Shown: positions 8,746 through 17,280 of the stretch, in pieces
Numbering within the stretch: position 1 is the stretch's first letter
Layout: the number at the start of each line of letters is the position of its first letter
Origin: JACDHG01 sp963815295
GTDB taxonomy: Bacteria; Actinomycetota; Actinomycetes; Propionibacteriales; Nocardioidaceae
Length of the DNA: 64,000 nucleotides
Assembly (NCBI GenBank): GCA_963815295.1
Contig: CAWFFZ010000001.1
Location: 310,001-374,000, forward strand
Direction: 5' to 3'
The notes under the pieces: model-generated
What the model was told of the DNA's origin: nothing
Database searches by the model: none
What the model saw: only the letters and a program-made list of their open reading frames with translations
Made by a program: the position numbers and the translations under genes

Positions 8746-9960
8746 ATGCATTTCAGCAATCTCGACCACCTCGAATGCCCGCGGTGCGGCACGACGTACG
8801 ACGCCGCGGTCCTGCAGGGCCTGTGTCCCGCCGACGGGTCACCGCTATTGGCCCGCTACGACCTCAGCAGCGTGGCCGTTGGACCCGCCGACATCGGCTC
8901 GCGCGCTCCCGATCTCTGGCGCTACCACGAGTTGTTGCCGGTCTCCAGCCCTGACCATGTCGTCACGCTCGGAGAAGGCATGACGCCGCTGCTGCCCGCA
9001 CCTCGGTTGGCCAAGGAGCTTGGCCTAGAACGCCTTTTGATCAAGGACGATGGGCTGCTCCCGACCGGCTCGTTCAAGGCACGGGGTGCCGCGGTGGGTG
9101 TCTCGCGGGCTCGCGAGCTCGGCGCCACCAGGCTGGTGATGCCCTCGAACGGCAACGCCGGGGCAGCTTGGTCGACGTATGCCGCCCGGGCCGGACTGCG
9201 GGCGACGGTGGCAATGCCGGTCGAGGCACCGACGATCACCCGTGCTGAGGTCGTGGTCACCGGCGGAGACCTGCGACTCGTCGATGGGCTCATCTCGGAC
9301 GCTGGCCGGCTCGTCGGGGCGGCTGTAGCTGAGGCCGGCGCCGGCTGGTTCGACGTGTCGACGCTGAAGGAGCCGTATCGGATCGAGGGCAAGAAGACGA
9401 TGGGCCTCGAGATCGCCGAGCAGCTCGGCTGGCGAATGCCCGACGTGATCGTCTATCCGACCGGTGGTGGGGTCGGCGTGATCGGGATCCACAAGGCGCT
9501 CTCGGAAGCCCGGGAGCTGGGATGGGTCGACGGCCCACTGCCGCGGTTGGTGGCGGTCCAAGCGACTGGCTGCGCGCCGATCGTGACTGCGTTCGAGGCC
9601 GGTGCTGCCGAGTCGGAGCTGGTCGTGAACTCGTCGACAGTCGCCTTCGGCATCAACGTCCCGAAAGCCCTTGGCGACTTCCTTGTGCTCGAAGCGCTCG
9701 CCGAGACGAACGGCACGGCTATCGCGGTTGACGATGCAGATCTGCTCACCGAGCTGGCGCTCGTGGCCCGGCTGGAGGGGTTGTTCATGTGCCCCGAAGG
9801 AGCCGCGACGGTGGCGGCGGCCCGGGCGCTCGCCAAGTCGGGCTGGCTCACAGCTGACGACGAAGTCGTGCTTCTCAACACCGGGGCTGGCGTCATCTAC
9901 CCCAACACGGTCACAGTCGACGTACCGACGATGTCGAAGGATGGCGTCCTCGAGCTCTGA
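8746..9960 (+). CDS. thrC: Threonine synthase
   Basis: PLP enzyme that converts O-phosphohomoserine to threonine. The 404-residue protein begins with a Cys pair (CPRCG) and later CPADG, as in the plant/archaeal-type threonine synthases. The PLP lysine lies in TGSFKARG, the substrate loop in PSNGNAGAAW and the phosphate-binding Gly loop in PTGGGVGVIG. ATG 8746 has AGGA seven bases upstream. A related threonine dehydratase or another fold-type II enzyme is possible, but N-terminal ribbon and length favour threonine synthase. The next gene starts 80 bases downstream on the same strand. Confidence 0.85.
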   Translation: MHFSNLDHLECPRCGTTYDAAVLQGLCPADGSPLLARYDLSSVAVGPADIGSRAPDLWRYHELLPVSSPDHVVTLGEGMTPLLPAPRLAKELGLERLLIKDDGLLPTGSFKARGAAVGVSRARELGATRLVMPSNGNAGAAWSTYAARAGLRATVAMPVEAPTITRAEVVVTGGDLRLVDGLISDAGRLVGAAVAEAGAGWFDVSTLKEPYRIEGKKTMGLEIAEQLGWRMPDVIVYPTGGGVGVIGIHKALSEARELGWVDGPLPRLVAVQATGCAPIVTAFEAGAAESELVVNSSTVAFGINVPKALGDFLVLEALAETNGTAIAVDDADLLTELALVARLEGLFMCPEGAATVAAARALAKSGWLTADDEVVLLNTGAGVIYPNTVTVDVPTMSKDGVLEL

Positions 9961-10039
9961 GCCGGCGCTCCGAAGCCAACGTGACGTCGAAGGTCCAGCC
10001 CTCGCGCAGCCCCGACGGGTTGTGGCACGGTGGCGTGAC

Positions 10040-10636
10040 ATGAGGGGACGCGAGATCTCCGATACGGTGCGCGCCGCGATGATGGCGGTGCCGCGGGTCT
10101 GGTTCCTGCCGGAGGACCTCCGCCGGTATGCCGCCGACGACCGCCCGCTGCCGATCGGGATGGGCCAGACGAACTCCCAGCCCAGCACCGTCGCCCGGAT
10201 GCTGACCCAGCTCGACGCGCGCCCAGGCGACCACGTCCTCGACGTCGGGACCGGCTCCGGCTGGACCGCCGCACTGCTCGCACACCTAGTCGAGGACCAG
10301 ACGCTGGTCCGCGGGGTCGAGCTCGAACCCGACCTCGTCGCGCAGGCCCGAGCCGACCTCGTCGCGGCCGGCTACTCCGACGTGCGCATCACGCAGGCAC
10401 GCCCCGATGTGCTGGGGCTGCCGGAATCTGGCCCCTACGACAAGATCCTCGTTTCGGCCGAGGCTCGCTCGCTGCCAGATCCCCTCGTGCAGCAGCTGGG
10501 GGAAGGCGGGCGACTGGTCATCCCGGTGTCGAGCCGAATGCTGGTCGTCGACCGCCTGCCAGGTGGGCGAGTCGATGTACGACGGCTTGGGTACTACTCG
10601 TTCGTCCCGCTGCGGTGGACCGAACGCGACGGATGA
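10040..10636 (+). CDS. Protein-L-isoaspartate O-methyltransferase-like protein
   Basis: SAM-dependent methyltransferase of 198 residues in the PCMT family, which repairs isoaspartyl residues in aged proteins. Visible are the family N-terminus (VPRVWFLPEDLRRYA, PIGMGQTNSQPSTVARML), motif I (VLDVGTGSGW) and the late segment GGRLVIPV. The N-terminal TISQPYI stretch typical of PCMT appears here as TNSQPSTV. ATG 10040 is the first start that gives only this domain; no strong ribosome site is seen. It runs convergently into the alkB-like gene, with only three bases between stops. Confidence 0.8.
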   Translation: MRGREISDTVRAAMMAVPRVWFLPEDLRRYAADDRPLPIGMGQTNSQPSTVARMLTQLDARPGDHVLDVGTGSGWTAALLAHLVEDQTLVRGVELEPDLVAQARADLVAAGYSDVRITQARPDVLGLPESGPYDKILVSAEARSLPDPLVQQLGEGGRLVIPVSSRMLVVDRLPGGRVDVRRLGYYSFVPLRWTERDG

Positions 10637-10639
10637 GCG

Positions 10640-11275
10640 TCAGCGGACACCGAGGGTGCGGAACTGCACGCTGATCCGTGGTCCCACCGGCCTGGCGGTC
10701 TTCAAGATCGCATGCTCCCAGCTGCGCTGGCACGAGCCGCCCATCACGATCAAGTCGCCATGCCCCAGCGCGAAGCCGAGCGATCCGCCGCCACCGCGGG
10801 GGCGCAGCATCAGCCGGCGCGGGCTCCCGAACGACACGATCGCCACCATCGTGTCCTCGGTGCGGCTGCGACCCTCGGTGTCTCCGTGCCAGGCGACGCT
10901 GTCGTTGCCGTCACGGTAGTAACACAGGCCTGAGGTGACGAACGGCTCTCCGAGCTCAACGGCATAGTGGGCACTCAGAGCCAGCCTTGCCTCGTCGAGC
11001 AGCGGGTGCGGGAGTGCCGCGCCCTCGCCGTAGAAGCACAGCAGCCGTGGGACATCCACCACGCGCTCGTACATCTGGCGACGCTCTGCCTGCCACGGCA
11101 CGTCGGCTACCAACTGCTCGAACATCTCGTCGGAGCCGGTGACCCAGCCGGGGAGGACGTCAACCCACGCGCCGTGTGACAGCGCAGTGCGCTTCACCGC
11201 TCCATCGAGCGGGCCAAGGGATGCGCCGACCTGCTGCGGGTCATCCAGCAAAGAGCCTTGGAAGTGTGTCGTCAT
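10640..11275 (-). CDS. alkB: AlkB-like 2-oxoglutarate/Fe(II) dioxygenase
   Basis: Probable direct-reversal repair enzyme for alkylated bases, 211 residues. The iron ligands are visible as WHGD (His, Asp) and a distal His in SWEHAI, and the oxoglutarate-binding Arg pair lies in RISVQFR. The NSVAWHGD and DLIVMGG contexts are those of AlkB proteins acting on nucleic acid. ATG 11275 follows AAGGG. A near-perfect LexA box sits 20 bases upstream, suggesting SOS induction. The gene is divergent from the MBL-fold gene, so the box could touch both promoters. Confidence 0.9.
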   Translation of the reverse strand: MTTHFQGSLLDDPQQVGASLGPLDGAVKRTALSHGAWVDVLPGWVTGSDEMFEQLVADVPWQAERRQMYERVVDVPRLLCFYGEGAALPHPLLDEARLALSAHYAVELGEPFVTSGLCYYRDGNDSVAWHGDTEGRSRTEDTMVAIVSFGSPRRLMLRPRGGGGSLGFALGHGDLIVMGGSCQRSWEHAILKTARPVGPRISVQFRTLGVR

Positions 11276-11294
11276 ACCCTTAGGATACGCCGAA

Positions 11295-11310
11295 TCGAAC
11301 GTATGTTCTA
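11295..11310. promoter_or_regulatory. LexA (SOS) box
   Basis: TCGAAC-N4-GTTCTA matches the actinobacterial LexA consensus TCGAAC-N4-GTTCGA at 11 of 12 fixed positions. It lies in the 110-base divergent spacer, 20 bases from the alkB-like start and 75 bases from the MBL gene start. Confidence 0.75.
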
Positions 11311-11385
11311 GTCACTTGCACTGGTGTCACCACCGGGTATTAGGGTCTCGACAAGCGATTGCGAACCACAAGCGGAAGGAGCCTC

Positions 11386-12225
11386 ATGCTGACGCAGGTC
11401 GCGGAAGGTGTGCTGGTCCACCAGAGCGAGCTACTCCAAAACAACGCCGGTGTCGTACAAGGCTGGTCCGGCGTGTTGGTCGTCGACGCAGGGATAACAG
11501 GCTCCGAAATGGCATGCCTCGCGAACGACCTTCGCGAGTTGGGCCAGCCTGTTGTGGCAGGCTTCTCGACGCATCCTGATTGGGATCACGTGCTCTGGCA
11601 CGCCGAGCTCGGCGAAGCGCCCCGTTACGGCACAGCCCGCTGCGCAGCTTTCATGCAAGATGTGCTGTCGAACGCCGACTGGAAGGCCCGCGTCGCTGAG
11701 GGGTTACCGCCGGAAATCGCCGACGAGACACCGCTGGACCTGTATGGCCTCATCACCGGTCTGCCCGCCGGAACCGCGCGGATTCCTTGGGATGGTCCTC
11801 AAGTCCGGATTATCGAGCATCCGGCGCATGCCCCGGGCCATGCAGCACTGTTGGTCGAGGAACGCGGGGTTCTCGTGGCTGGCGACATGCTTTCTGATGT
11901 CTTTATTCCAATGCTCGACGACTTCAACAGCACGAATGACCCGATCGAGGAATACCTCACTGGGCTGCGCCTGCTGGAGGACGTCGCGGACGACGTCGAT
12001 GTCGTCATCCCTGGCCACGGATCGGTCGGCAGAGCTGGTCAGGCACGCGCACGGATCGAACAGGACCGCGCGTACGTGCAAGCCCTGCGTGACGGCCGTG
12101 ATCTTGACGACCCGCGGATCGGCCCATCCGCCAAGCCCGGCTGGGAATGGGTAAGCGACATACACGCAGGGCAAGCCCAGAGCGTCGCCGAAAGGCGCGG
12201 ATGCGACGCGACACAAGATAACTGA
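11386..12225 (+). CDS. MBL-fold metallo-hydrolase
   Basis: Metallo-beta-lactamase fold protein of 279 residues, substrate unknown. The metal loop reads STHPDWDH, so the second His of the usual HxHxDH is replaced by Asp. Later metal-binding elements are present: HAPGHAALL, VAGDML and IPGHGSVG. ATG 11386 has a strong GGAAGGAG five bases upstream, so an in-frame ATG at 11359 is rejected. It is divergent from the alkB-like gene and followed 18 bases later by the RlmA-like gene. Relatives include lactonases and glyoxalase II-like enzymes; I cannot choose between them. Confidence 0.85.
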   Translation: MLTQVAEGVLVHQSELLQNNAGVVQGWSGVLVVDAGITGSEMACLANDLRELGQPVVAGFSTHPDWDHVLWHAELGEAPRYGTARCAAFMQDVLSNADWKARVAEGLPPEIADETPLDLYGLITGLPAGTARIPWDGPQVRIIEHPAHAPGHAALLVEERGVLVAGDMLSDVFIPMLDDFNSTNDPIEEYLTGLRLLEDVADDVDVVIPGHGSVGRAGQARARIEQDRAYVQALRDGRDLDDPRIGPSAKPGWEWVSDIHAGQAQSVAERRGCDATQDN

Positions 12226-12243
12226 AGGCTACGATCGCGTTCG

Positions 12244-13086
12244 GTGTCCCCTACTCCGGCACTCAACGAGCACCTGTTGCGACTACTGCGCTGCCCCACG
12301 TGCGGTGGTCCGCTTCACGCCGGCGAGGGCGCTGTTCAGTGCCCGCAGCGTCACACTTTCAACGTTGCTCGGCAGGGCTACGTGAGCCTGCTCGCAGGCA
12401 AGCGACCCACCAGTGGAGACGACGCCGCCATGGTCGCGGCACGCCTTCGGTTCCTCGGCAGCGGCTGCTACGAAGTGCTGCGGCAGGCCGTGGTCGGCAA
12501 GGCGGCCGCAACCACTCCGGAGCGAGGCGCCCTGGTGGATGTGGGGTGCGGGACCGGGTACTACCTGGCCGGTGTGCTGGACCACCTACCCGGATTCTGG
12601 GGACTAGGCCTGGACGCCTCCGCGCCCGCACTGCGCGCCGCGGCTCGGGCACATGATCGTGCCGGGGCAGCAGCCTGCGACATCTTTCGTGCGCTTCCGC
12701 TCGAGAGCGGGGTCGCCGACCTCATCCTCGACGTGTTCGCACCGCGCAACCCGGCCGAGTTTCGCCGGATTCTCCACCCGGCAGGTCGCTTGATCGTCGT
12801 AAGGCCGACTGAACGGCACCTCGCCGAGCTTCGTGACGAGGTGCCCACGATGGTGGCCGTCGACCCGGCGAAGGAGCAGCGGCTGCACCAAGCGCTGAGC
12901 CCGTTCTTCGACGCGGCGGCCACCGAGCGTGTCGAGTACTCCACGCCGTTGACCGGTCAACAAGCCCAGGACCTGCTGGACATGGGCCCGACGGCCCGCC
13001 ACCTGGACAGGGCAACGGCTCCGTCCCGGCCGTCCCCCGGGGCGGTCAAGATCTCGGTCCTGATCACCGAGTACCTGCCGCGCTGA
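12244..13086 (+). CDS. RlmA-like 23S rRNA (guanine-N1)-methyltransferase
   Basis: SAM-dependent methyltransferase of 280 residues resembling RlmA(I)/RlmA(II), which modify G745 or G748 of 23S rRNA; the latter class is linked to tylosin resistance. The N-terminal zinc site shows CPTC, then a second CPQRH, followed by FNVARQGYVSLL, a family hallmark. Motif I is VDVGCGTGYYL, and DVFAPRNPAEFRRIL is the typical motif IV region. The start is the GTG at 12244, with no clear ribosome site. It is probably co-transcribed with the MBL gene. Base specificity cannot be told from sequence. Confidence 0.85.
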   Translation: MSPTPALNEHLLRLLRCPTCGGPLHAGEGAVQCPQRHTFNVARQGYVSLLAGKRPTSGDDAAMVAARLRFLGSGCYEVLRQAVVGKAAATTPERGALVDVGCGTGYYLAGVLDHLPGFWGLGLDASAPALRAAARAHDRAGAAACDIFRALPLESGVADLILDVFAPRNPAEFRRILHPAGRLIVVRPTERHLAELRDEVPTMVAVDPAKEQRLHQALSPFFDAAATERVEYSTPLTGQQAQDLLDMGPTARHLDRATAPSRPSPGAVKISVLITEYLPR

Positions 13087-13101
13087 GTGGGCGGCTTGCG
13101 C

Positions 13102-13488
13102 TCAGGCATTCTCCGGGTGGTCAGCTCTCTCGTGGCTGACGAGTCCGACGGTGTTGCCCTCGCTGTCCCTGACGAACGCCATCCACTCGTCGGAGCCCGC
13201 AGGCCCGAGGGTGGCGTCCTCGTGACGGAAGATGATGTGCGGCTCGCTCTCGATCTCGACGCCCGCGGCCCGGAGCTCATTGATCCGCTGCCGTACGTCG
13301 TCGACGCCCACATAGATCAGTGCCGGTGGGGCGCCGCGGTCGAGCAGCAACCGTGTCTCCCCCAGCACGAAGAAGGCCAGCCCTGGTGGGTCGAACGTCG
13401 CGGCAACCGGTTGACCGAGCAGCATCTCGTAGAACCGGGTGGCCCGCTCCAGGTCGTCTGCTCGCTGGGCTACCTGCGTCAGTCTCAT
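13102..13488 (-). CDS. VOC-superfamily (glyoxalase-like) protein
   Basis: Single vicinal-oxygen-chelate domain pair of 128 residues. It reads as two beta-alpha-beta-beta-beta modules: RLTQVAQRADDLERATRFYEMLLG in the first, ALIYVGVDDVRQRINELRAAG in the second, ending in FVRDSEGNTVGLVSH. ATG 13488 has GGAGGAGG in front, so the in-frame start at 13503 is rejected. It is convergent with the RlmA-like gene and divergent from the PrmC-related gene. Such proteins range from lyases to antibiotic-binding proteins; the substrate is unknown. Confidence 0.8.
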   Translation of the reverse strand: MRLTQVAQRADDLERATRFYEMLLGQPVAATFDPPGLAFFVLGETRLLLDRGAPPALIYVGVDDVRQRINELRAAGVEIESEPHIIFRHEDATLGPAGSDEWMAFVRDSEGNTVGLVSHERADHPENA

Positions 13489-13540
13489 CGCGCCTCCTCC
13501 CATGCCATCCTGGCACCGAGGGGAGGAGAGGCTCCAGACC

Positions 13541-14356
13541 GTGAATGACGTCGGTTCCGCAGGCGGACAAGCATTTGGCGACGCCGTGGCACACCTCCGC
13601 GCGGCAGGTTCGGTCTTCGCCGAGCGTGAGGCTGAGCTGATCTACGCCTCGACCACCTCTCCCGACGTACGACGGCGCCGCCTTGCCAGCAGAGCCGCCG
13701 GCACCCCGATCGAGTATGTCGTGGGGTGGGCAGAGTTTGCCGGCATCACGGTGGCGCTCGGGCCACCGGCATTCATCCCGCGCCGACGAGCCGAGATCCT
13801 CGTCGACATGGCGGTCGAGCTCGCTGCCGATCGCCCGACCACGCGGGAAGCGGGCGTAGCCGCTGACCTCGGGTGCGGATCCGGCGCCATCGCGGCCGCT
13901 CTCGCGACCCGGCTCGACGGATGGGAAGTCCATGCCAGCGACATCGACGTTGGTGCCCTCGTCCATGCCCGGGCCAACGCGGCGAGGTTCGGATTCACGG
14001 TCCATGCGGGCGACTGGTGGGACGCATTGCCACCTGAGCTGTGCGGTCGACTGGACCTCGTCGTTGCGCACCTGCCGTACGTGCCCAGTGCGGCGATTCC
14101 CCTGCTACCGCGGGATTTTCGAGACACAGAGCCACTCCACACTGTCGACGGAGGCGACGACGGTCTCGACCCGTGGCGCCGCGTCGCAGCAGCAGCCGTT
14201 ACCTGGCTGGGACCGGATGGAGCGCTCGTCACCCAGGTGACTGCGGCTCAACAGGCGGAGGCGTGCACCATCGCCAGGTCGAGTCGCCTCGACGCGGAGA
14301 CGCGCATCGACGACGACAGTGTCGTGCTTGTGGCCAGACCGGCCGCGCGCGAGTGA
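13541..14356 (+). CDS. PrmC-related putative glutamine methyltransferase
   Basis: SAM-dependent methyltransferase of 271 residues related to the release-factor glutamine methyltransferase PrmC/HemK. It has the PrmC-like N-terminal helical part, the linker PIEYVVGWAEFAGITVALGPPAFIPRRR, and motif I ADLGCGSGAIAAAL. The catalytic NPPY of PrmC is replaced by AHLPY, so the substrate amide contact is altered. GTG 13541 is chosen because GAGGAGAGG precedes it. The MFS gene follows after 14 bases. A PrmC paralogue of unknown target is the safest reading. Confidence 0.75.
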   Translation: MNDVGSAGGQAFGDAVAHLRAAGSVFAEREAELIYASTTSPDVRRRRLASRAAGTPIEYVVGWAEFAGITVALGPPAFIPRRRAEILVDMAVELAADRPTTREAGVAADLGCGSGAIAAALATRLDGWEVHASDIDVGALVHARANAARFGFTVHAGDWWDALPPELCGRLDLVVAHLPYVPSAAIPLLPRDFRDTEPLHTVDGGDDGLDPWRRVAAAAVTWLGPDGALVTQVTAAQQAEACTIARSSRLDAETRIDDDSVVLVARPAARE

Positions 14357-14370
14357 GGCAGACTCCGGGC

Positions 14371-15672
14371 ATGCACCTCGTGAGCGCCTTGCGCCAGCTG
14401 CTCACACTCGCCCGGTTCAGGCAGCTCTTTGCCGTGCGTGTCACCAGCCAGTGCGGCGACGGCATCTTCCAAGTGGCCCTTGCGTCGTTCGTTCTGTTCT
14501 CCCCGGAGCGACAGCCCGACGCGGGTGCAATCGCGGGTGCGCTGGCCGCAGTGCTGCTGCCGTTCAGCGTGTTGGGGCCGTTCGCCGGGGTCTTCCTCGA
14601 CCGCTGGAGCAGGCGGCAGACACTGCTGCTGTGCAACGTCTTCCGCTTGTTACCGGTGCTCGTCGTCGCCAGCCTGATCGGGGCCGGTATCGACGGACCG
14701 CTGCTCTTCGTCGCAGTCTTGATTGCGTTCAGCATCAACCGGTTCTTCCTGGCCGGACTGTCCGCGGCTCTGCCGCACGTCGTGCCTCGACACGAGCTCG
14801 TGCTCGCCAACTCCGTCACACCCACGGCGGGCACGATCGCCTTCATCGTCGGGCTCGGACTCGCGGCCCTCGGCCGGCGCGTGCTCCCCGGGCCGGAGCC
14901 AGATGTCCTGATCGTCATCGTCGCCGCCGCCGTGTATGCCACGGCTGCCCTGCTGACAACGCGGCTGCCTCGGGACCTGCTCGGACCCGACTTCGACCCG
15001 GATCGCCCAGACGTTCGCCGCGCGCTTGGCAACGTGGTCCGGGGTCTAGTCGCCGGCCTCGCACACCTGCGCGAGCGACGGTCTGCCGCCTACTCGCTCG
15101 GCGTCATCGCCGCCCATCGCTTCTTCTACGGCCTGTCGACGGTGGCAACGATCCTGCTTTACCGCAACTACTTCAATGATCCGGCCGACACCGACGCCGG
15201 CCTTGCTGGCCTGTCGCTGGCGATCGTCGCCTCGGGAGTCGGGTTCCTGGTCGCCGCAGTTGTCACACCACTCGCCACCGAGCGTTTGAGCCCTCCGCAG
15301 TGGATCGTGCTGCTGCTCGCGGCGGCGGGCGTGGCCGAAGTGTTCCCCGGCGCCTTTTACACCGAGGCGGCGTTGCTCGTGGCAGCGTTCGTGCTGGGGA
15401 TCTCCGCGCAGGGCGTGAAGATCTGCGTCGACACACTCGTCCAGACAGGCGTCGACGATGCCTTCCGCGGCCGCGTGTTCTCGGTGTACGACGTCGTCTT
15501 CAATGTGGTGTTCGTGGCAGCAGCAGCGGTTGGCGCCGTGATCATCCCGACCAACGGCAAGTCGTACGCCCTTCTCGCGTTCATCGCCGCCGGGTATGTC
15601 GTCACCGCCCTCGCCTACGCCCGCATCAGCGCGACAGCCGGGTCGGACGCCGGCGTTGCACGAAGCCCCTAA
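14371..15672 (+). CDS. MFS transporter
   Basis: Major facilitator protein of 433 residues with about 12 membrane helices. It resembles MFS-type efflux permeases of the MDR group: FRQLFAVRVTSQCGDGIFQVAL at the N-terminus, then FAGVFLDRWSRRQTLL as the loop 2-3 signature and FRGRVFSVYDVVFNV in the second half. ATG 14371 is 14 bases after the PrmC-related gene. A long hairpin follows and ends transcription between this gene and pcnA. The substrate is unknown. Confidence 0.85.
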   Translation: MHLVSALRQLLTLARFRQLFAVRVTSQCGDGIFQVALASFVLFSPERQPDAGAIAGALAAVLLPFSVLGPFAGVFLDRWSRRQTLLLCNVFRLLPVLVVASLIGAGIDGPLLFVAVLIAFSINRFFLAGLSAALPHVVPRHELVLANSVTPTAGTIAFIVGLGLAALGRRVLPGPEPDVLIVIVAAAVYATAALLTTRLPRDLLGPDFDPDRPDVRRALGNVVRGLVAGLAHLRERRSAAYSLGVIAAHRFFYGLSTVATILLYRNYFNDPADTDAGLAGLSLAIVASGVGFLVAAVVTPLATERLSPPQWIVLLLAAAGVAEVFPGAFYTEAALLVAAFVLGISAQGVKICVDTLVQTGVDDAFRGRVFSVYDVVFNVVFVAAAAVGAVIIPTNGKSYALLAFIAAGYVVTALAYARISATAGSDAGVARSP

Positions 15673-15691
15673 CCGACCCAACCCCCCCTTG

Positions 15692-15733
15692 CGTCCGTGC
15701 AGCCGGTCCCCCCAGCGCGCGGTTGCACGGACG
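15692..15733. terminator. Bidirectional hairpin between the MFS gene and pcnA
   Basis: CGTCCGTGCA (15692-15701) pairs with TGCACGGACG (15724-15733), with further pairing of CCG and CGG inside. It sits exactly between two convergent stops and can serve both strands. Confidence 0.8.
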
Positions 15734-17173
15734 TTAGTGGGTTGCCCACCAGGCGAGGAGCTCCTCACGGGCGCGCTCTTCGCCGAGTGGGCCATCGTCG
15801 ATCCGCCGCTCGAGCAGGAACTGATACGCCTTACCGACTAGGGGTCCTGGCTCGATGCCGAGTGTCTCCATGATTTGCCGGCCGTCCAGGTCGGGTCGCA
15901 TCGAGGCAAGTTCCTCATCCTCAGCCAGGCGGGCGATCCGAGCCTCGAGATCGTCATACGTCCGGCGCAGTCGTTCGGCCTTGCGTTCGTTGCGGGTCGT
16001 GCAGTCGGCCCGCGTTAGCACGTGCAGTCGATCGAGCAGGTCACCCGCGTCGCGGACATACCGGCGGACGGCGGAGTCGGTCCACTCGCCGGTGCCGTAG
16101 CCGTGAAAACGCAGGTGCAACTCGACGAGTCTGGACACATCATCCGTGACGTCGTTGGAGAACCGGAGTGCCTTCATCCGCTTGCGCGCCATCTTCGCTC
16201 CGACGACGTCGTGGTGGTGGAACGTCACCGTCCCATCCTTCGTGAAGCGGCGGGTCCGCGGCTTTCCGATGTCGTGCAGCAGCGCTGCGAACCGGGTTAC
16301 GAAGTCAGGACCGCCTTCAGTGAGCCGGTCCTCGAGCGCGATGGCCTGCTCGACGACCGTGAGGGTGTGTTCGTAGACATCCTTGTGGCGATGATGCTCG
16401 TCGACCTCGAGCTGTAGTTGGGGCAGCTCAGGAAGGACGAGCTCGGCAAGGCCGGTGTCGACGAGCAACGCCAAACCGATCCGGGGTCGGTCTGCGAGGA
16501 CCAGCTTGACCAACTCCTCACGGACCCGCTCAGCAGAGACGATCGAAATCCTGTCCGTCATCGCGCTGACGGCCCGCAGCACGTCGTCTTCGACCACGAA
16601 ACCGAGCTGCGCGGCAAACCGCAGCGCACGCAGCATCCGGAGCGGGTCGTCGTCGAACGACGACTCAGGAGTGGCAGGGGTGCGCAGCCGCTTGGCGGCC
16701 AAGTCGTCGAGGCCGCCGAACAAATCGACCAAATCCAACCCGGGCAGCCTCACAGCCATGGAGTTGACGGTGAAGTCGCGCCGCGAGAGGTCGCCCTCGA
16801 GCGTCTCGCCGTACTCGACTTCCGGCTTGCGTGAGTCGCGGGTGTAGGCATCTGACCGGTACGTCGTGATCTCGAGATGCCACTCGCCGACCCTGGCGCC
16901 GATGGTGCCGAAGTCACGACCGATGTCCCAGGTGGCGTCAACCCACCCGGTCAGGGCCGCCTCGATATCGTCAGGGCGCGCCGAGGTGGTGAAGTCGAGG
17001 TCAGAGCCAAGCCTGCCGAGCAGCGCGTCGCGAACGCTCCCACCGACCAGTGCGATCTCGTGGCCGGCCTTGCCGAAGCGCTGTCCCGCCTGCTCGATGA
17101 CCGGGATGGCGCGCATCAGCTCCTGCACGGCAGAGTGCTGCGCCGCGGTGAGCTCCGGCTGCTGGTTCGACAC
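15734..17173 (-). CDS. pcnA: CCA tRNA nucleotidyltransferase
   Basis: Adds or repairs the 3' CCA of tRNAs, which fits the tRNAs in this window that lack an encoded CCA. The head domain shows GGSVRDALLG and SDLDFTT, with the two catalytic Asp. RRDFTVNSMA and the RIS(I)VSAERVREEL segments follow, and there is an HD phosphohydrolase domain (LLHDIGKP). From the GTG at 17173 the product has 479 residues, normal for the actinobacterial form; an upstream extension to 17251 lies in the divergent promoter region. In M. tuberculosis pcnA faces mutT4; that Nudix gene is absent here. Confidence 0.93.
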   Translation of the reverse strand: MSNQQPELTAAQHSAVQELMRAIPVIEQAGQRFGKAGHEIALVGGSVRDALLGRLGSDLDFTTSARPDDIEAALTGWVDATWDIGRDFGTIGARVGEWHLEITTYRSDAYTRDSRKPEVEYGETLEGDLSRRDFTVNSMAVRLPGLDLVDLFGGLDDLAAKRLRTPATPESSFDDDPLRMLRALRFAAQLGFVVEDDVLRAVSAMTDRISIVSAERVREELVKLVLADRPRIGLALLVDTGLAELVLPELPQLQLEVDEHHRHKDVYEHTLTVVEQAIALEDRLTEGGPDFVTRFAALLHDIGKPRTRRFTKDGTVTFHHHDVVGAKMARKRMKALRFSNDVTDDVSRLVELHLRFHGYGTGEWTDSAVRRYVRDAGDLLDRLHVLTRADCTTRNERKAERLRRTYDDLEARIARLAEDEELASMRPDLDGRQIMETLGIEPGPLVGKAYQFLLERRIDDGPLGEERAREELLAWWATH

Positions 17174-17280
17174 GATGCCCCACTGTAGAGACAGGACGCG
17201 CCGGGGCGTCGGCAGGCAGCGGAGAGCGGTGACGGGGGGCACTAACATCAAAGCGTGACAACCCCCTGCGACGAGCCTCG

